Source: JBCCFX01 sp039029515 (lineage in GTDB: Bacteria; Planctomycetota; Phycisphaerae; Phycisphaerales; SM1A02). Taken from it: a stretch of DNA of 13,344 nucleotides. The stretch spans positions 1 through 13,344 of the forward strand of contig JBCCFX010000105.1 in assembly GCA_039029515.1 (NCBI GenBank). The letters run 5' to 3'. Position numbers and translations under genes: made by a program. Below, piece by piece: positions 1-7,258 of the stretch (position 1 is the first letter of the stretch; every line of letters begins with the position of its first letter). Below the pieces are notes generated by a model. The model had not been told where the DNA came from and did no database searches. It saw only the letters and a program-made list of their open reading frames with translations.

Positions 1-286
1 CATCGAACTTCGATCGATTGCCGGGCGTGGCTTCGCCGTTGTCGGCATTGAACGATGTGAACGTGTCGTCTTCCGGTTCTTCGTAGTGTTGCGCCATGAT
101 CTCGTTGACGAGATCTTCAAGCAGTCGTGTTGCCGTATGCGTCTCCGGCCCGCGCTGCGCACTTTGTACCGCGCCGCTGACCGCGTTCATGGAAGCAAGC
201 ACCATGAAGCTGACGATCGTGATGGAGATCGTGGCTTCGATCAGGCTGAAGCCGCGATGATGGGATGTCCGCGTTGATTCGGGCAT
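1..286 (-). CDS. PilV/GspI-like minor prepilin (3' end beyond window)
   Basis: Minor prepilin; only the first 95 or so residues are inside the window. It starts at ATG 286-284, preceded by an AAGGAGA ribosome site that overlaps the TAA stop of the upstream GspJ-like gene, a strong argument for this start. A short basic leader with two His residues ends in Gly12, followed by the class III prepilin motif FSLIE (Glu at +5) and a hydrophobic helix (residues 13-35). The body then has LLEDLVNEIMAQHYEEPEDD and a GE...R..FD pattern, which I recognise from PilV/GspI-like prepilins of planctomycetes. Such proteins are processed by prepilin peptidase and sit at the pilus or pseudopilus tip. Its place after GspG, GspH and GspJ-like genes fits a minor-pseudopilin cluster. 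The exact subfamily (PilV or GspI) is uncertain. Confidence 0.85.
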   Translation of the reverse strand, partial: MPESTRTSHHRGFSLIEATISITIVSFMVLASMNAVSGAVQSAQRGPETHTATRLLEDLVNEIMAQHYEEPEDDTFTSFNADNGEATPGNRSKFD

Positions 287-296
287 CAATCTCTCC

Positions 297-2096
297 TTAC
301 GGTGCCGGTGCGATGGCCACGGTGATCGTGACGTACTCTTCGTTGCCCGTCAGCGTGAAGTCGGCCGTGCCGGTCGATGCTTTCGACGACTGGACCACGT
401 ACGCCGCGCCGAGCGATGCAGGTTTGTCTCCGGAGCCGGCTTCATCCATTAAAATCGTGGTGTTGCCCGATACGCCAGCATCACCGACGGTGATGTCGTC
501 GTCATCAAACCCACCCACACGGAGAATAAGAGCGCCGTCAACGGTTGGTTCTGCATTCGGTGCTGATGGCGATGCACTCTTGCCGGTCGCGAATGCGGAT
601 ACATCCACTGGTGTGATCGAATCATGCCCAGTGAATCGCATGATCGCACCCGTTGCTTCTTCATTGGAGCCCCAACTGAACCGATGCGTGGACGGCTCAG
701 ATGCCGTGGCGAGTTTCCACCACACACCAAGGGTGACCTTGCTGCCATCATCCTGCATATCGATCCTTGTCCATCCAGTGCCTGCAGTGATCGATTCACT
801 CCCGTCGGTGGCAACGGCGGCGATCAAAAGATCACCTTCGTTCGCTGTCGGTGTGGTCATATCAATGCGTTGTGTTTTCGTTGGTTCCTTTTGAAGAGTA
901 AAGTCAAGGAACGTCGGACCATCGCCGATCGCTGCCGGCGCTCCGCACGGTGCGATCTCCAGGGTGACAGCGCGATACTGTTGTTCCGCGGTCAGGCTGA
1001 ACGTCGTCGCGAGTACCGAACCCGGGGTTTCGTGCATCGAGTAGCCGGCACCGCCGGAAACCTGATTGCCCGCGGTGCTGGACATCAACAGCGCTGTTGA
1101 CCCGCTCAGTCCCGGATCGCCGTCGATGATGTCGGCATCATCGAATCCACCGACACGCAGCACCATCGCATTGTCCACGGTGGTCACAATGCCGGGCGAT
1201 GGGGGATTGATTGACATGCCCGATGACACGGTATACGAGCGGATTGGCTGGACTTCATCATGGCCGGTGATGCGCGAGACCCAGGCAACCGCGCTGCGAT
1301 TCGCGGTTGTCCATCGGAATGTCTGTACCGCAGCCTCATCGGCATCCGCGAGTTTCCACCAGACGCCGAGCGCTATGTATTCCTCGTCGAGATCGCCGTG
1401 TTCTTCAGAACCAAGATCGATCAGCGTCCAGCCACTGCCATCCGGCGGCGAGATCGGCGTCGGCGCCGAATCGTCTTCGTGACTTGCCTTGACCACGGTT
1501 GCGATCAGCAGGTCGCCTTCTGCTATGTTGGCTGGCATTGCAATGTCGATGAACTGCGCGGAGTTCTCCTGATACGACGTGATCGTGCTCTCGAGCACGA
1601 GGCTCGGGCAGATTCCCGCTGGTTGCGTGTCGAAGTATCCCCAGGACAACGGGTCAGGCGGTGATGACGCTGACTTGTCTGCTTCGATCTTGGTGGTGCG
1701 CACAATCTGGTTGACGTCAAAGCTCTGCACGCCGGTCGCGATGACCGATGCCGGCTCGTTGTTCAGCGTGCGCGTGATATTGCCACCATCATCAACCCAC
1801 AAATAGACAACGGTCTCGTCGGCGTTGTCGCCCGTGCGGTCAGGCACGGTGAGTGCGATGCTGTGCGAGCCGATGTCGTCGATCGATGTTGCGAGCGTGA
1901 GATCCTCGTTCAGCTCGTTGAGCCCGAAGTTGGCATCCAGTGTTTCGTTGGCCGCGACAATGTTCGCCTGGACGGCATCGCCGGCGAGCATGACCGCGGA
2001 CGTGATCCCCGCGAGCACGATGACCGTGATCGAAAGGCTGATGACGAGTTCAAGCAGCGTCATGCCGCGACTGTGATGTCGGCGTCGTCTGTTCAT
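297..2096 (-). CDS. GspJ/PilW-like minor pseudopilin with two tandem C-terminal domains
   Basis: A 599-residue prepilin, about three times the usual minor pseudopilin length. Residues 1-11 are a basic leader ending in Gly11, followed by the motif MTLLELVIS and a membrane helix to about residue 35. Residues 36-140 look like an ordinary GspJ/PilW pilin body, including a VVYLWVDDGGNITRTLNN strand pair. After a Pro/Ser-rich linker come two similar domains, about 180-384 and 406-598. Both share the blocks EGDLLIA, GWT.ID, LGVWWKLA, TGHD, LRVGGFDD and a terminal IAP. The blocks resemble beta-rich modules of surface and phage-tail-like proteins, but I cannot name the family. Its ATG overlaps the stop of the upstream GspH-like gene in ATGA, so the two are probably translationally coupled. 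GspJ proteins act at the pseudopilus tip; the extension may bind a substrate, partner or surface (inference). Confidence 0.88.
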   Translation of the reverse strand: MNRRRRHHSRGMTLLELVISLSITVIVLAGITSAVMLAGDAVQANIVAANETLDANFGLNELNEDLTLATSIDDIGSHSIALTVPDRTGDNADETVVYLWVDDGGNITRTLNNEPASVIATGVQSFDVNQIVRTTKIEADKSASSPPDPLSWGYFDTQPAGICPSLVLESTITSYQENSAQFIDIAMPANIAEGDLLIATVVKASHEDDSAPTPISPPDGSGWTLIDLGSEEHGDLDEEYIALGVWWKLADADEAAVQTFRWTTANRSAVAWVSRITGHDEVQPIRSYTVSSGMSINPPSPGIVTTVDNAMVLRVGGFDDADIIDGDPGLSGSTALLMSSTAGNQVSGGAGYSMHETPGSVLATTFSLTAEQQYRAVTLEIAPCGAPAAIGDGPTFLDFTLQKEPTKTQRIDMTTPTANEGDLLIAAVATDGSESITAGTGWTRIDMQDDGSKVTLGVWWKLATASEPSTHRFSWGSNEEATGAIMRFTGHDSITPVDVSAFATGKSASPSAPNAEPTVDGALILRVGGFDDDDITVGDAGVSGNTTILMDEAGSGDKPASLGAAYVVQSSKASTGTADFTLTGNEEYVTITVAIAPAP

Positions 2097-2569
2097 TGGA
2101 TGGTTGCTCGACCGTCGACCTGAAGGACGACGGTGGTCACGACGTTGCCGGCGGAGACGAAGATCGTGCCTTCGTGATCGGCCCGGCCGTAGGCATCGAA
2201 GGTGATCGTCGTCGTCCCGATCGAACCTGCAGCGATATTGGCTTCGTACGGCGGAGCGCTGAGATCGTCGATGAATGTCCGCGTCGGTACATTGATATCC
2301 GGCACGTTCATGGTCATCGTCTCCGATGCCAGGTTGAGCGTGACTGTCACCGAGGAGCCGGTCGTTCGCGCGCGGTTCCGGGCGAACGTCAGATTGGCAA
2401 CGACACGTTCGGCCGCAAGCGCGCTCCGATAATTCTGCAGTGCGCTGACGTACCGTGGAGACGCAATACCCGCAATGACCGCGATGATCGCAAGCGTCAG
2501 CGACAACTCGATGAGGCTGAAGCCTCGTCGAGCGCGTCGGTGCATCGGGTTCTCGGACCGGTTCATCAT
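2093..2569 (-). CDS. GspH/FimT-type minor pseudopilin
   Basis: 158-residue prepilin from the ATG at 2569. The leader ends RRARRG, followed by FSLIELSLTLAIIAVIAGIASPRY, with Glu at +5 and the hydrophobic N-terminal helix typical of pseudopilins. After the helix come NYRSALAAERVVANLTFARNRA (residues about 45-66, the usual FimT/GspH amphipathic region) and a beta-rich C-terminus ending VVLQVDGRATIQ, close to the usual GspH ending. Start choice is open. ATG 2569 and 2566 are adjacent, ATG 2545 would give an 8-residue leader, and a GTG at 2614 would add 15 residues; none has a convincing ribosome site. The stop overlaps the start of the next gene by 4 bases. Role: structural minor component of the pseudopilus or pilus. 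Confidence 0.87.
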   Translation of the reverse strand: MMNRSENPMHRRARRGFSLIELSLTLAIIAVIAGIASPRYVSALQNYRSALAAERVVANLTFARNRARTTGSSVTVTLNLASETMTMNVPDINVPTRTFIDDLSAPPYEANIAAGSIGTTTITFDAYGRADHEGTIFVSAGNVVTTVVLQVDGRATIQ

Positions 2570-2660
2570 GACGTTCACTGTGTTACGGGGCGGTCCTGAA
2601 CGAAACCGCCGCACGAGAACCGTCGGGGTCGACGATCTTCGTGCGGCTGGTCGAGGCGTT

Positions 2661-2691
2661 CGATGCGGTCAGCAGAACTGACACCGCATCG
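2661..2691 (-). other. RNA hairpin just downstream of the major pseudopilin gene
   Basis: On the transcript (minus strand) an outer stem CGATGCGG / CCGCATCG of 8 pairs encloses a 2-base bulge, an inner stem TCAG / CTGA and a 5-base loop TTCTG. It begins about 9 bases after the TAA of the GspG-type gene. No T-run follows, so it is not a classical intrinsic terminator. A stable hairpin right after a highly expressed pilin gene commonly protects the upstream mRNA or gives partial readthrough, letting the major subunit exceed the minor ones; that role is inferred here. Confidence 0.55.
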
Positions 2692-2700
2692 GAGCCGGAC

Positions 2701-3144
2701 TTACTTGTCGAAGTACCCGGTGGCGGTGGCGTAGATGCTGCCTGTCGCTTCGTGGTACTGCCAGCCGACGGAGGCGACCTCAACGGTCGGCGGGGCGGCG
2801 GCGGCGGTGCCGATGGCGTTGGAACCCTTGTTGGCACCAACCTTGAGCTTCGGGATCGACACGAGGTACGGACCGAAATCGGTGCCGGCGGCACCTGAGG
2901 CATCCGTCTGCGTCGTCAGCTGTGCCGTGATGCTTGCCTGTGCCGGATACGACCCGTGATCAAGCTTGTAGAACTCGAGTGCGTTGCGGAGCACCGAGAG
3001 ATCGCCCTGCAGACCGACGTCGTCGGCACCTTCAGCACCACGGGTGAATCGCGGGATCGCGATCGCAGTGATGACAGCAAGAATGGCGAGCACAATGACG
3101 AGCTCAATCAGGCTGAATGCATGTCGTGGTCGTGAATGACGCAT
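2701..3144 (-). CDS. gspG: GspG-type major pseudopilin
   Basis: 147-residue prepilin. The start is ATG 3144, chosen because GGGAG lies about 9 bases upstream; an in-frame ATG at 3204 would add 20 residues without a ribosome site. The leader MRHSRPRHA is followed by FSLIELVIVLAILAVITAIAIPRF, so the residue before the cleavage is Ala9 rather than Gly, with Glu14 at +5. The body has the GspG signature LRNALEFYKLDHGSYP (residues about 52-67), GPYLVSIPKL, and a C-terminal GWQYHEATGSIYA, matching the GspG C-terminal loop and strand. It would be the main shaft subunit of the pseudopilus. It is the only operon member with long untranslated sequence on both sides (138 bases before, 131 after, the latter with a hairpin), suggesting separate control of its level. 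GspG family membership is well supported; assignment to secretion or to a pilus is not settled. Confidence 0.9.
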   Translation of the reverse strand: MRHSRPRHAFSLIELVIVLAILAVITAIAIPRFTRGAEGADDVGLQGDLSVLRNALEFYKLDHGSYPAQASITAQLTTQTDASGAAGTDFGPYLVSIPKLKVGANKGSNAIGTAAAAPPTVEVASVGWQYHEATGSIYATATGYFDK

Positions 3145-3282
3145 GTCAGGAATCTCCCAATCCGAGACGGATCTTTCAGAAGCAAACTGTGCTGCGAGTG
3201 ACATCGGACGGTGAGGTCCATGGATTGACTGAATGAGAGGAAACTGAGGCTCAAATCAGCGATTCGACGGCAAGCCGTGAGA
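3145..3282 (-). promoter_or_regulatory. Untranslated gap upstream of gspG, possible internal promoter or leader
   Basis: 138 bases separate the TAA of the GspC/PilP-like gene from the gspG ATG, in an operon whose other junctions upstream of it are overlaps or gaps of at most 9 bases. I see a small ATCCG-TCT-CGGAT hairpin just before the GGGAG ribosome site, but no convincing sigma-70 or sigma-54 promoter. The gap itself, placed before the most abundant product, is the only evidence for an internal start or leader control. Confidence 0.25.
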
Positions 3283-3837
3283 TTATTGGTCAAGGATGAG
3301 CTCAGCCCGAAGTCCACCGGTCTCAAAGATGACCGATCGAGCGTTGACTTCGACCAGCCGATAACCATCGAGGACCTGGCCGATGCGGACGAACTCATCG
3401 TTGATGATCGCGCCGCTGTTCTCACCCTGCTGCATGATCGCGGTGACTTCGTACCGGTCGATCATCTCGTTGGGCGACGGCGCCATGTCGGGATCGACGA
3501 GCTCCGCATCGCCGACGCCAAGGCCGGACCAGTTCGGACTCGCAACGAAGATATCCCGGGCGTTGTCCAGTTCGACCGGCATGACCTGTGCGTGCGTCTC
3601 AAAGCGACTGGCAAGTGCGCCTGCGCCATAGCCGGCCCGGGATGAGGTTGATGTCACCATGTCGGGGCCGGAAACGGGTGACGTCAACGGCGCGAGCGGG
3701 TCGGCAATTGCGGCCGCGTCTGCCTGCTGTGCACTATCGGTCGCACCGCCCAGCATGACGCGATCAACAATCAGAATCAGGATTGCGATCCCGAAGATCG
3801 AAGCCAGAATGAGTCGGCCTTTGGGTTGGTTCTTCAT
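3283..3837 (-). CDS. GspC/GspB/PilP-like inner-membrane clamp protein
   Basis: 184 residues. A short basic N-terminus is followed by one transmembrane helix (about 9-27), then a low-complexity Ala/Asp/Pro/Ser linker to about residue 125. A C-terminal beta domain (129-182) contains YEVTAIMQQGENSGAIIND, then FVRIGQVLDGYRLVEV and a final RAELIL strand. That last domain has the pattern of the homology region of GspC/GspB/PilP, the periplasmic module linking the inner-membrane complex to the secretin. ATG 3837 lies 9 bases after the PilO-like stop, and an AAGGA ribosome site overlaps that stop. Its position directly after PilM-PilN-PilO supports a PilP-equivalent role. It lacks a lipoprotein cysteine, unlike classical PilP, so GspC/GspB is the closer comparison. 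The subfamily name is uncertain. Confidence 0.75.
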   Translation of the reverse strand: MKNQPKGRLILASIFGIAILILIVDRVMLGGATDSAQQADAAAIADPLAPLTSPVSGPDMVTSTSSRAGYGAGALASRFETHAQVMPVELDNARDIFVASPNWSGLGVGDAELVDPDMAPSPNEMIDRYEVTAIMQQGENSGAIINDEFVRIGQVLDGYRLVEVNARSVIFETGGLRAELILDQ

Positions 3838-3846
3838 CGGTCGTCC

Positions 3847-4431
3847 TTACGGCTGATTCATCGCCATCTGATTGGTGTTCGTCGTGCGGGCATACCACAC
3901 CAACTGCATATCCATCTGCACGTCCGCGCGTCGACCAGGCGATGCCTTGAGCTCGAACGAAGCGACGCCGGTATTCGGCATCGCGATGGCAAGTCCATGG
4001 AAGAACTTCATGATCGAGGCATAGTCTGCGGTCCCTTTGAGCTGAATCGGAACCACGGTGTATTCAGGGTTCGGTCGCGTACCTTCAACTGCAAGCAGAT
4101 CGATATCAATGCCATGCTCGGTCGCGAGATCGCTCAGCGTGGACAAGCGCGCGTTCACACCCGTCGAGGACTCAAGGACAATCGGGAACGCATCGAGTTG
4201 ACGACGCACGTTGTCCACGCGGGCGGCAACACGTCGTGCGGCGTCCGCGCGTCCGCTGGCATCCATGGATCGCTGCATGAGGACCTGTTCACGTGCAGAG
4301 TAGTCCTTCATCGATCGCAGTTGCGGCGAAATGATCACCACGTACGTCAGCATCGTCAGCACGATGCATGCGCTGGCACCCGCGGCATCGATCAGTCGAA
4401 GTCGAGAACGGTCTAAATTGGTCTCAGTCAC
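3847..4431 (-). CDS. pilO: PilO-like alignment-complex protein
   Basis: 194 residues from a GTG start at 4431; the start overlaps the PilN stop as GTGA and has GGAG about 8 bases upstream. One transmembrane helix (about 14-36) follows a short cytoplasmic tail. A helical or coiled-coil segment (about 40-100) leads to a ferredoxin-like domain (about 104-182) with IDIDLLAVEG, YTVVPIQLKGTADYASIMKFF and DVQMDMQLVWYA. The sequence TVVPIQLKG.Y..I..F and the final beta strand are the usual PilO/GspM-type features. It would pair with PilN in the inner membrane and connect the cytoplasmic PilM ring to the GspC/PilP-like protein encoded next. Overall length and gene order match PilO well. Confidence 0.85.
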   Translation of the reverse strand: MTETNLDRSRLRLIDAAGASACIVLTMLTYVVIISPQLRSMKDYSAREQVLMQRSMDASGRADAARRVAARVDNVRRQLDAFPIVLESSTGVNARLSTLSDLATEHGIDIDLLAVEGTRPNPEYTVVPIQLKGTADYASIMKFFHGLAIAMPNTGVASFELKASPGRRADVQMDMQLVWYARTTNTNQMAMNQP

Positions 4432-5036
4432 GATGACGTCTCCGGTCGTGCAGCGATTTCACATTCAACAATGAAAGCGGCTGCATAGCTGCCAAACAGT
4501 GGTTCACGCTCCGACTTCAGCAGGTTCGTCGAGTCGATCAAGCCGGAGTTGTTCAGCGCGAGCACGAAGTCCGTGACCGCCTTCTGATTCCGGCCGAACC
4601 CGACCACACGCAGCGTGACCGCATCAGACGGTTCCACGACGCGCAATGACGAGTCACCGCGTCCCTGGCCACGCTGGCGCATGACCAGGTCACGGATCAC
4701 GATGTCATCGCCGGCCACCGCGCTGAACTCAGCGAGTGCGACCGACCAGTCCGGCTTCGGGCCGATCCGCTGCATGGTCGAGAGCACGCGATCCACCTCG
4801 GTGAGATCGTGCTGGAGTGATACGACCATGCGGTCAGAGTCAGCAATCTGCCGATCCGCATTGGCGAGCCGACGTTCAATGTCATCATGACTCGACGGTC
4901 GCGCGATCAGCATCCCGACCGACAGGACGCCCAATACGCCGGCGTATCCGGCCACGACACACGTCCACGCGCGAATGCGCTTCTTCTGGAGTATGCGAGC
5001 GATGCGTTCATCCGGGAGTAGGTTGATACGGTTCAT
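4428..5036 (-). CDS. pilN: PilN-like alignment-complex protein
   Basis: 202 residues. The start is set to ATG 5036 because the protein then begins MNRINLLPDER, the conserved N-terminal PilN segment that docks in a groove of PilM, and because AGGAG lies 8 bases upstream. The ATG overlaps the PilM stop as ATGA. One transmembrane helix (about 24-45) is followed by a coiled-coil stretch (about 50-90) and a ferredoxin-like C-terminal domain (about 95-195) containing DAVTLRVVGFGRNQKAVTDF and FIVECEIAA. PilN bridges cytoplasmic PilM and periplasmic PilO in type IV pilus and related systems. Its stop overlaps the PilO start, so PilM, PilN and PilO form one coupled block. Confidence 0.88.
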   Translation of the reverse strand: MNRINLLPDERIARILQKKRIRAWTCVVAGYAGVLGVLSVGMLIARPSSHDDIERRLANADRQIADSDRMVVSLQHDLTEVDRVLSTMQRIGPKPDWSVALAEFSAVAGDDIVIRDLVMRQRGQGRGDSSLRVVEPSDAVTLRVVGFGRNQKAVTDFVLALNNSGLIDSTNLLKSEREPLFGSYAAAFIVECEIAARPETSS

Positions 5037-6085
5037 GCCGCCACTCCTTCTGTGCGCGATGCCAGTCCGGTGGCGATGGCCAGCGCGGCGTGGCCGGCAT
5101 GTTCTTCCGCGGCGCCGTGACATTGCTCTTGTGTGGCCAGCGTCGGACGATCCACGCGCATATCAATGGCGCTCGCAATGCGTTCATCGAGGCCACGAAT
5201 CGCAGCGCCTTCGCCCAGCAGCACGACAAGATCCATCGGTCGTCCACTGAATCGCTGGGACAGATACTGCACGGTGCTGACAATCTCCTCGCGCAACTCG
5301 CCGATCTGTGCGTCGATGACCGAATCCAGCTTATTCGCAAGGTCTGCGCCACCGGCTTCGGTGTCGAGTTCATTCCCTGTCAGCAGCACATCGATCTCGT
5401 TGGCATCGAATCCGAACTGGTTGCGGATCGTGGTGTGCATGGACTCGACGCTGCCGCCGGGAATCATGCGTTCGAACGCAACTCGTCCATCGAGTACGAA
5501 TGAGAGGTATGTCGCTCGCCATCCGACATTGAGCGCAATAAACGTGGTGGCGCGACTCGGCAGGAACCGCTCCGTCCAGCGTGCGAGTGCCTGGGCGGGC
5601 GTTTCCAGCGCGATGACCGACAAGCCGGCGTCGTCGAAGCAGGACAGCAGCTGTTCCGCTTCGGATTCGCGGCATCCGACGGCGAGGATGTTCTTCCGGT
5701 CAGGCGGTCCGCATTGCGGAAGGGTCCACCAACCGATCTGCAATTCATCGGTTGCGGCTTTCCCCATGGCTGCGAGTTCACGACGAGCTTTGTCCGTGAC
5801 GCGCTGGTCATCGGCGCTCGCGTCAATGTCGAATTCTGATCGAATGAGCAGGTCATGCGGTGCGGCGAGGACGACATCGCGGCCGGCGAAGCCACGACGA
5901 GACAGCGACTCAACGAGGCGCTTGACGTCCGCGGCGAGCGCATCGTCGTCACCACGATCCACGACGGTCATCGCATCGATGATCCAGGTGGACTGTTCAC
6001 GAACGAGCTGAACGGCTCGAAGTGAACGGGATCCGATTTCGACGCCGATCGGTGACCGGGTTTTCCAGGGAAGCGGCAGTTGCAT
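5033..6085 (-). CDS. pilM: PilM-like actin-fold ATPase of the alignment complex
   Basis: 350 residues, the usual PilM length. The actin-like nucleotide-binding segments are visible: phosphate-1 loop GVEIGSRSLRAVQL (14-27), phosphate-2 region ALNVGWRATYLSFVLDGRVA (184-203) followed by ERMIPGGS, and the adenosine segment VVLLGEGAAIRGLDERI (287-303). The C-terminus has HAALAIATGLASR, as in PilM. No transmembrane segment is present. PilM forms a cytoplasmic ring that binds the PilN N-terminus and links the pilus base to the assembly ATPase. ATG 6085 lies 3 bases after the PilC stop, with AAAGGA about 8 bases upstream. Confidence 0.9.
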   Translation of the reverse strand: MQLPLPWKTRSPIGVEIGSRSLRAVQLVREQSTWIIDAMTVVDRGDDDALAADVKRLVESLSRRGFAGRDVVLAAPHDLLIRSEFDIDASADDQRVTDKARRELAAMGKAATDELQIGWWTLPQCGPPDRKNILAVGCRESEAEQLLSCFDDAGLSVIALETPAQALARWTERFLPSRATTFIALNVGWRATYLSFVLDGRVAFERMIPGGSVESMHTTIRNQFGFDANEIDVLLTGNELDTEAGGADLANKLDSVIDAQIGELREEIVSTVQYLSQRFSGRPMDLVVLLGEGAAIRGLDERIASAIDMRVDRPTLATQEQCHGAAEEHAGHAALAIATGLASRTEGVAA

Positions 6086-6088
6086 TTC

Positions 6089-7258
6089 TCAACTTCCTTT
6101 CGCCATAGCCGTGAGGTCAAACAGAGGCAGGAACATACTCACGGCGACAAAGCCGATCATGAGGCCAAGCAGGATCAGGATGAGCGGTTCAAGGATGGTG
6201 GCGAGCGAGCGTGCCGTCGTCTTGTTGTCTTCATCGAGGAAGTCAGACATGTTCAGCAGCAGCGTGCCGAGCTGGCCACCTTGTTCGCCACTTCGCAGTG
6301 CTTCGTAGACTGAAGGTGAGATCAGCATGGGATCGTTAAACGCTCGACTGAGCGGTTCGCCCTGCGTCACCTGGTCTTCGGCATCCTGCAGCATCTTGAC
6401 ATACAGCGAGTTCTTCATCGCGGTGCGCGTGAGTACCAACGCATCGATCAGTGGTACGCGGGCATCGATAAGAACGCCGAGCAGGCGCACGATGCGTGCG
6501 GTCACGAAGCTTCGCGCGATGCCGGAAATCTTCGGTGTGCGCATCTGTGTTCGATCGATGAAGCGCTGGCCGGCAGGGCGGCGAAGGAGGACGACGATGC
6601 CGGTCACCACGCCAATGGCGGCAGGAATCGCGCCCCACCAATACGCCCGAAGGAACGTGCTCAGGCCGATGATGGCCTGCGTGCTGGGCGGAATCGGTGC
6701 GTTGAGCGACTCGAACATGGTCGAGAAGCGGGGGATCACAAAGAGCAGCAGGATGACCATCGCGATTGATGCCACGGACAGCAGCAGGATCGGGTAGGTC
6801 AGGGAACCCATAATGGAACGTCGCATGGTCATGCGCTGTTGTGTGACGCTGGCGAGTCGATCAAGCATGACTTCGAGATTGCCCGCCGCTTCGCCCGCTG
6901 CGATGAGCGTGCACGTGACGGAATCAAAGCAATCCGGATGTGGCGCCATGGCTGCGCTGAGCGACGTACCGCGCTCAACTTCTTCGGTGACTTCAGCAAG
7001 CACTTGGCGCCATGTGTCATTGCTGGTTTGCCGTTGCAGCGCATTCATCGCTTCCACCAACGGCGTGCCGCATGATGTCAGCACAAACAACTGACGTGAG
7101 AAGACGGCGAGCTGCGCCAGCCGCGTTCCGGTGCTGATGCGCTTGCGTTTGCCGCGCGGCGCGGAAGGCAGCGACGTGTCGTTCCCAGCGTTCGACTCAG
7201 TCGCGACAGAGACCTTCTCAGCGTCTTTGGTGTTCGGATCGAGCAGTGCCTGTTTCAT
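6089..7258 (-). CDS. pilC: PilC/GspF inner-membrane platform protein
   Basis: 389 residues with two T2SF domains: the first about 50-173 (FSRQLFVLTSCGTPLVEAM, IAAGEAAGNLEVMLDRLA) and the second about 253-378 (TARIVRLLGVLIDARVPLIDAL, ALRSGEQGGQLGTLL). Membrane helices lie at about 155-177, 205-226 and 354-380. The GE..G.L motif recurs in both halves, as expected for the internal duplication of this family. The first 45 residues are polar and poorly conserved in appearance. Its ATG overlaps the PilB/GspE stop as ATGA, with GGAGG and AAGG sequences just upstream. It would sit at the centre of the machine and turn with, or be driven by, the assembly ATPase encoded immediately before it. Confidence 0.93.
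   Translation of the reverse strand: MKQALLDPNTKDAEKVSVATESNAGNDTSLPSAPRGKRKRISTGTRLAQLAVFSRQLFVLTSCGTPLVEAMNALQRQTSNDTWRQVLAEVTEEVERGTSLSAAMAPHPDCFDSVTCTLIAAGEAAGNLEVMLDRLASVTQQRMTMRRSIMGSLTYPILLLSVASIAMVILLLFVIPRFSTMFESLNAPIPPSTQAIIGLSTFLRAYWWGAIPAAIGVVTGIVVLLRRPAGQRFIDRTQMRTPKISGIARSFVTARIVRLLGVLIDARVPLIDALVLTRTAMKNSLYVKMLQDAEDQVTQGEPLSRAFNDPMLISPSVYEALRSGEQGGQLGTLLLNMSDFLDEDNKTTARSLATILEPLILILLGLMIGFVAVSMFLPLFDLTAMAKGS

Noticed and set aside
265..894. 209-codon plus-strand ORF opposite the GspJ-like gene
   Set aside because: Low-complexity Ser/Val/Pro shadow of the minus-strand gene, with no start signal and no family features.
2583..2903. 106-codon minus-strand ORF overlapping the end of gspG in another frame
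   Set aside because: The upstream two thirds is a Pro/Ser/Arg-rich shadow of gspG; only the tail after the gspG stop is listed as a weak observation.
3181..3197. Sigma-54-like element upstream of gspG (minus strand, ending TTTGCT)
   Set aside because: The -12 half is good, but the -24 half lacks the essential GG (it reads GC), so it does not meet the minimum consensus.
5133..6011. 292-codon ORF antisense to pilM
   Set aside because: Ser/Arg-rich composition typical of a reverse-strand shadow; pilM has clear motifs on the minus strand.
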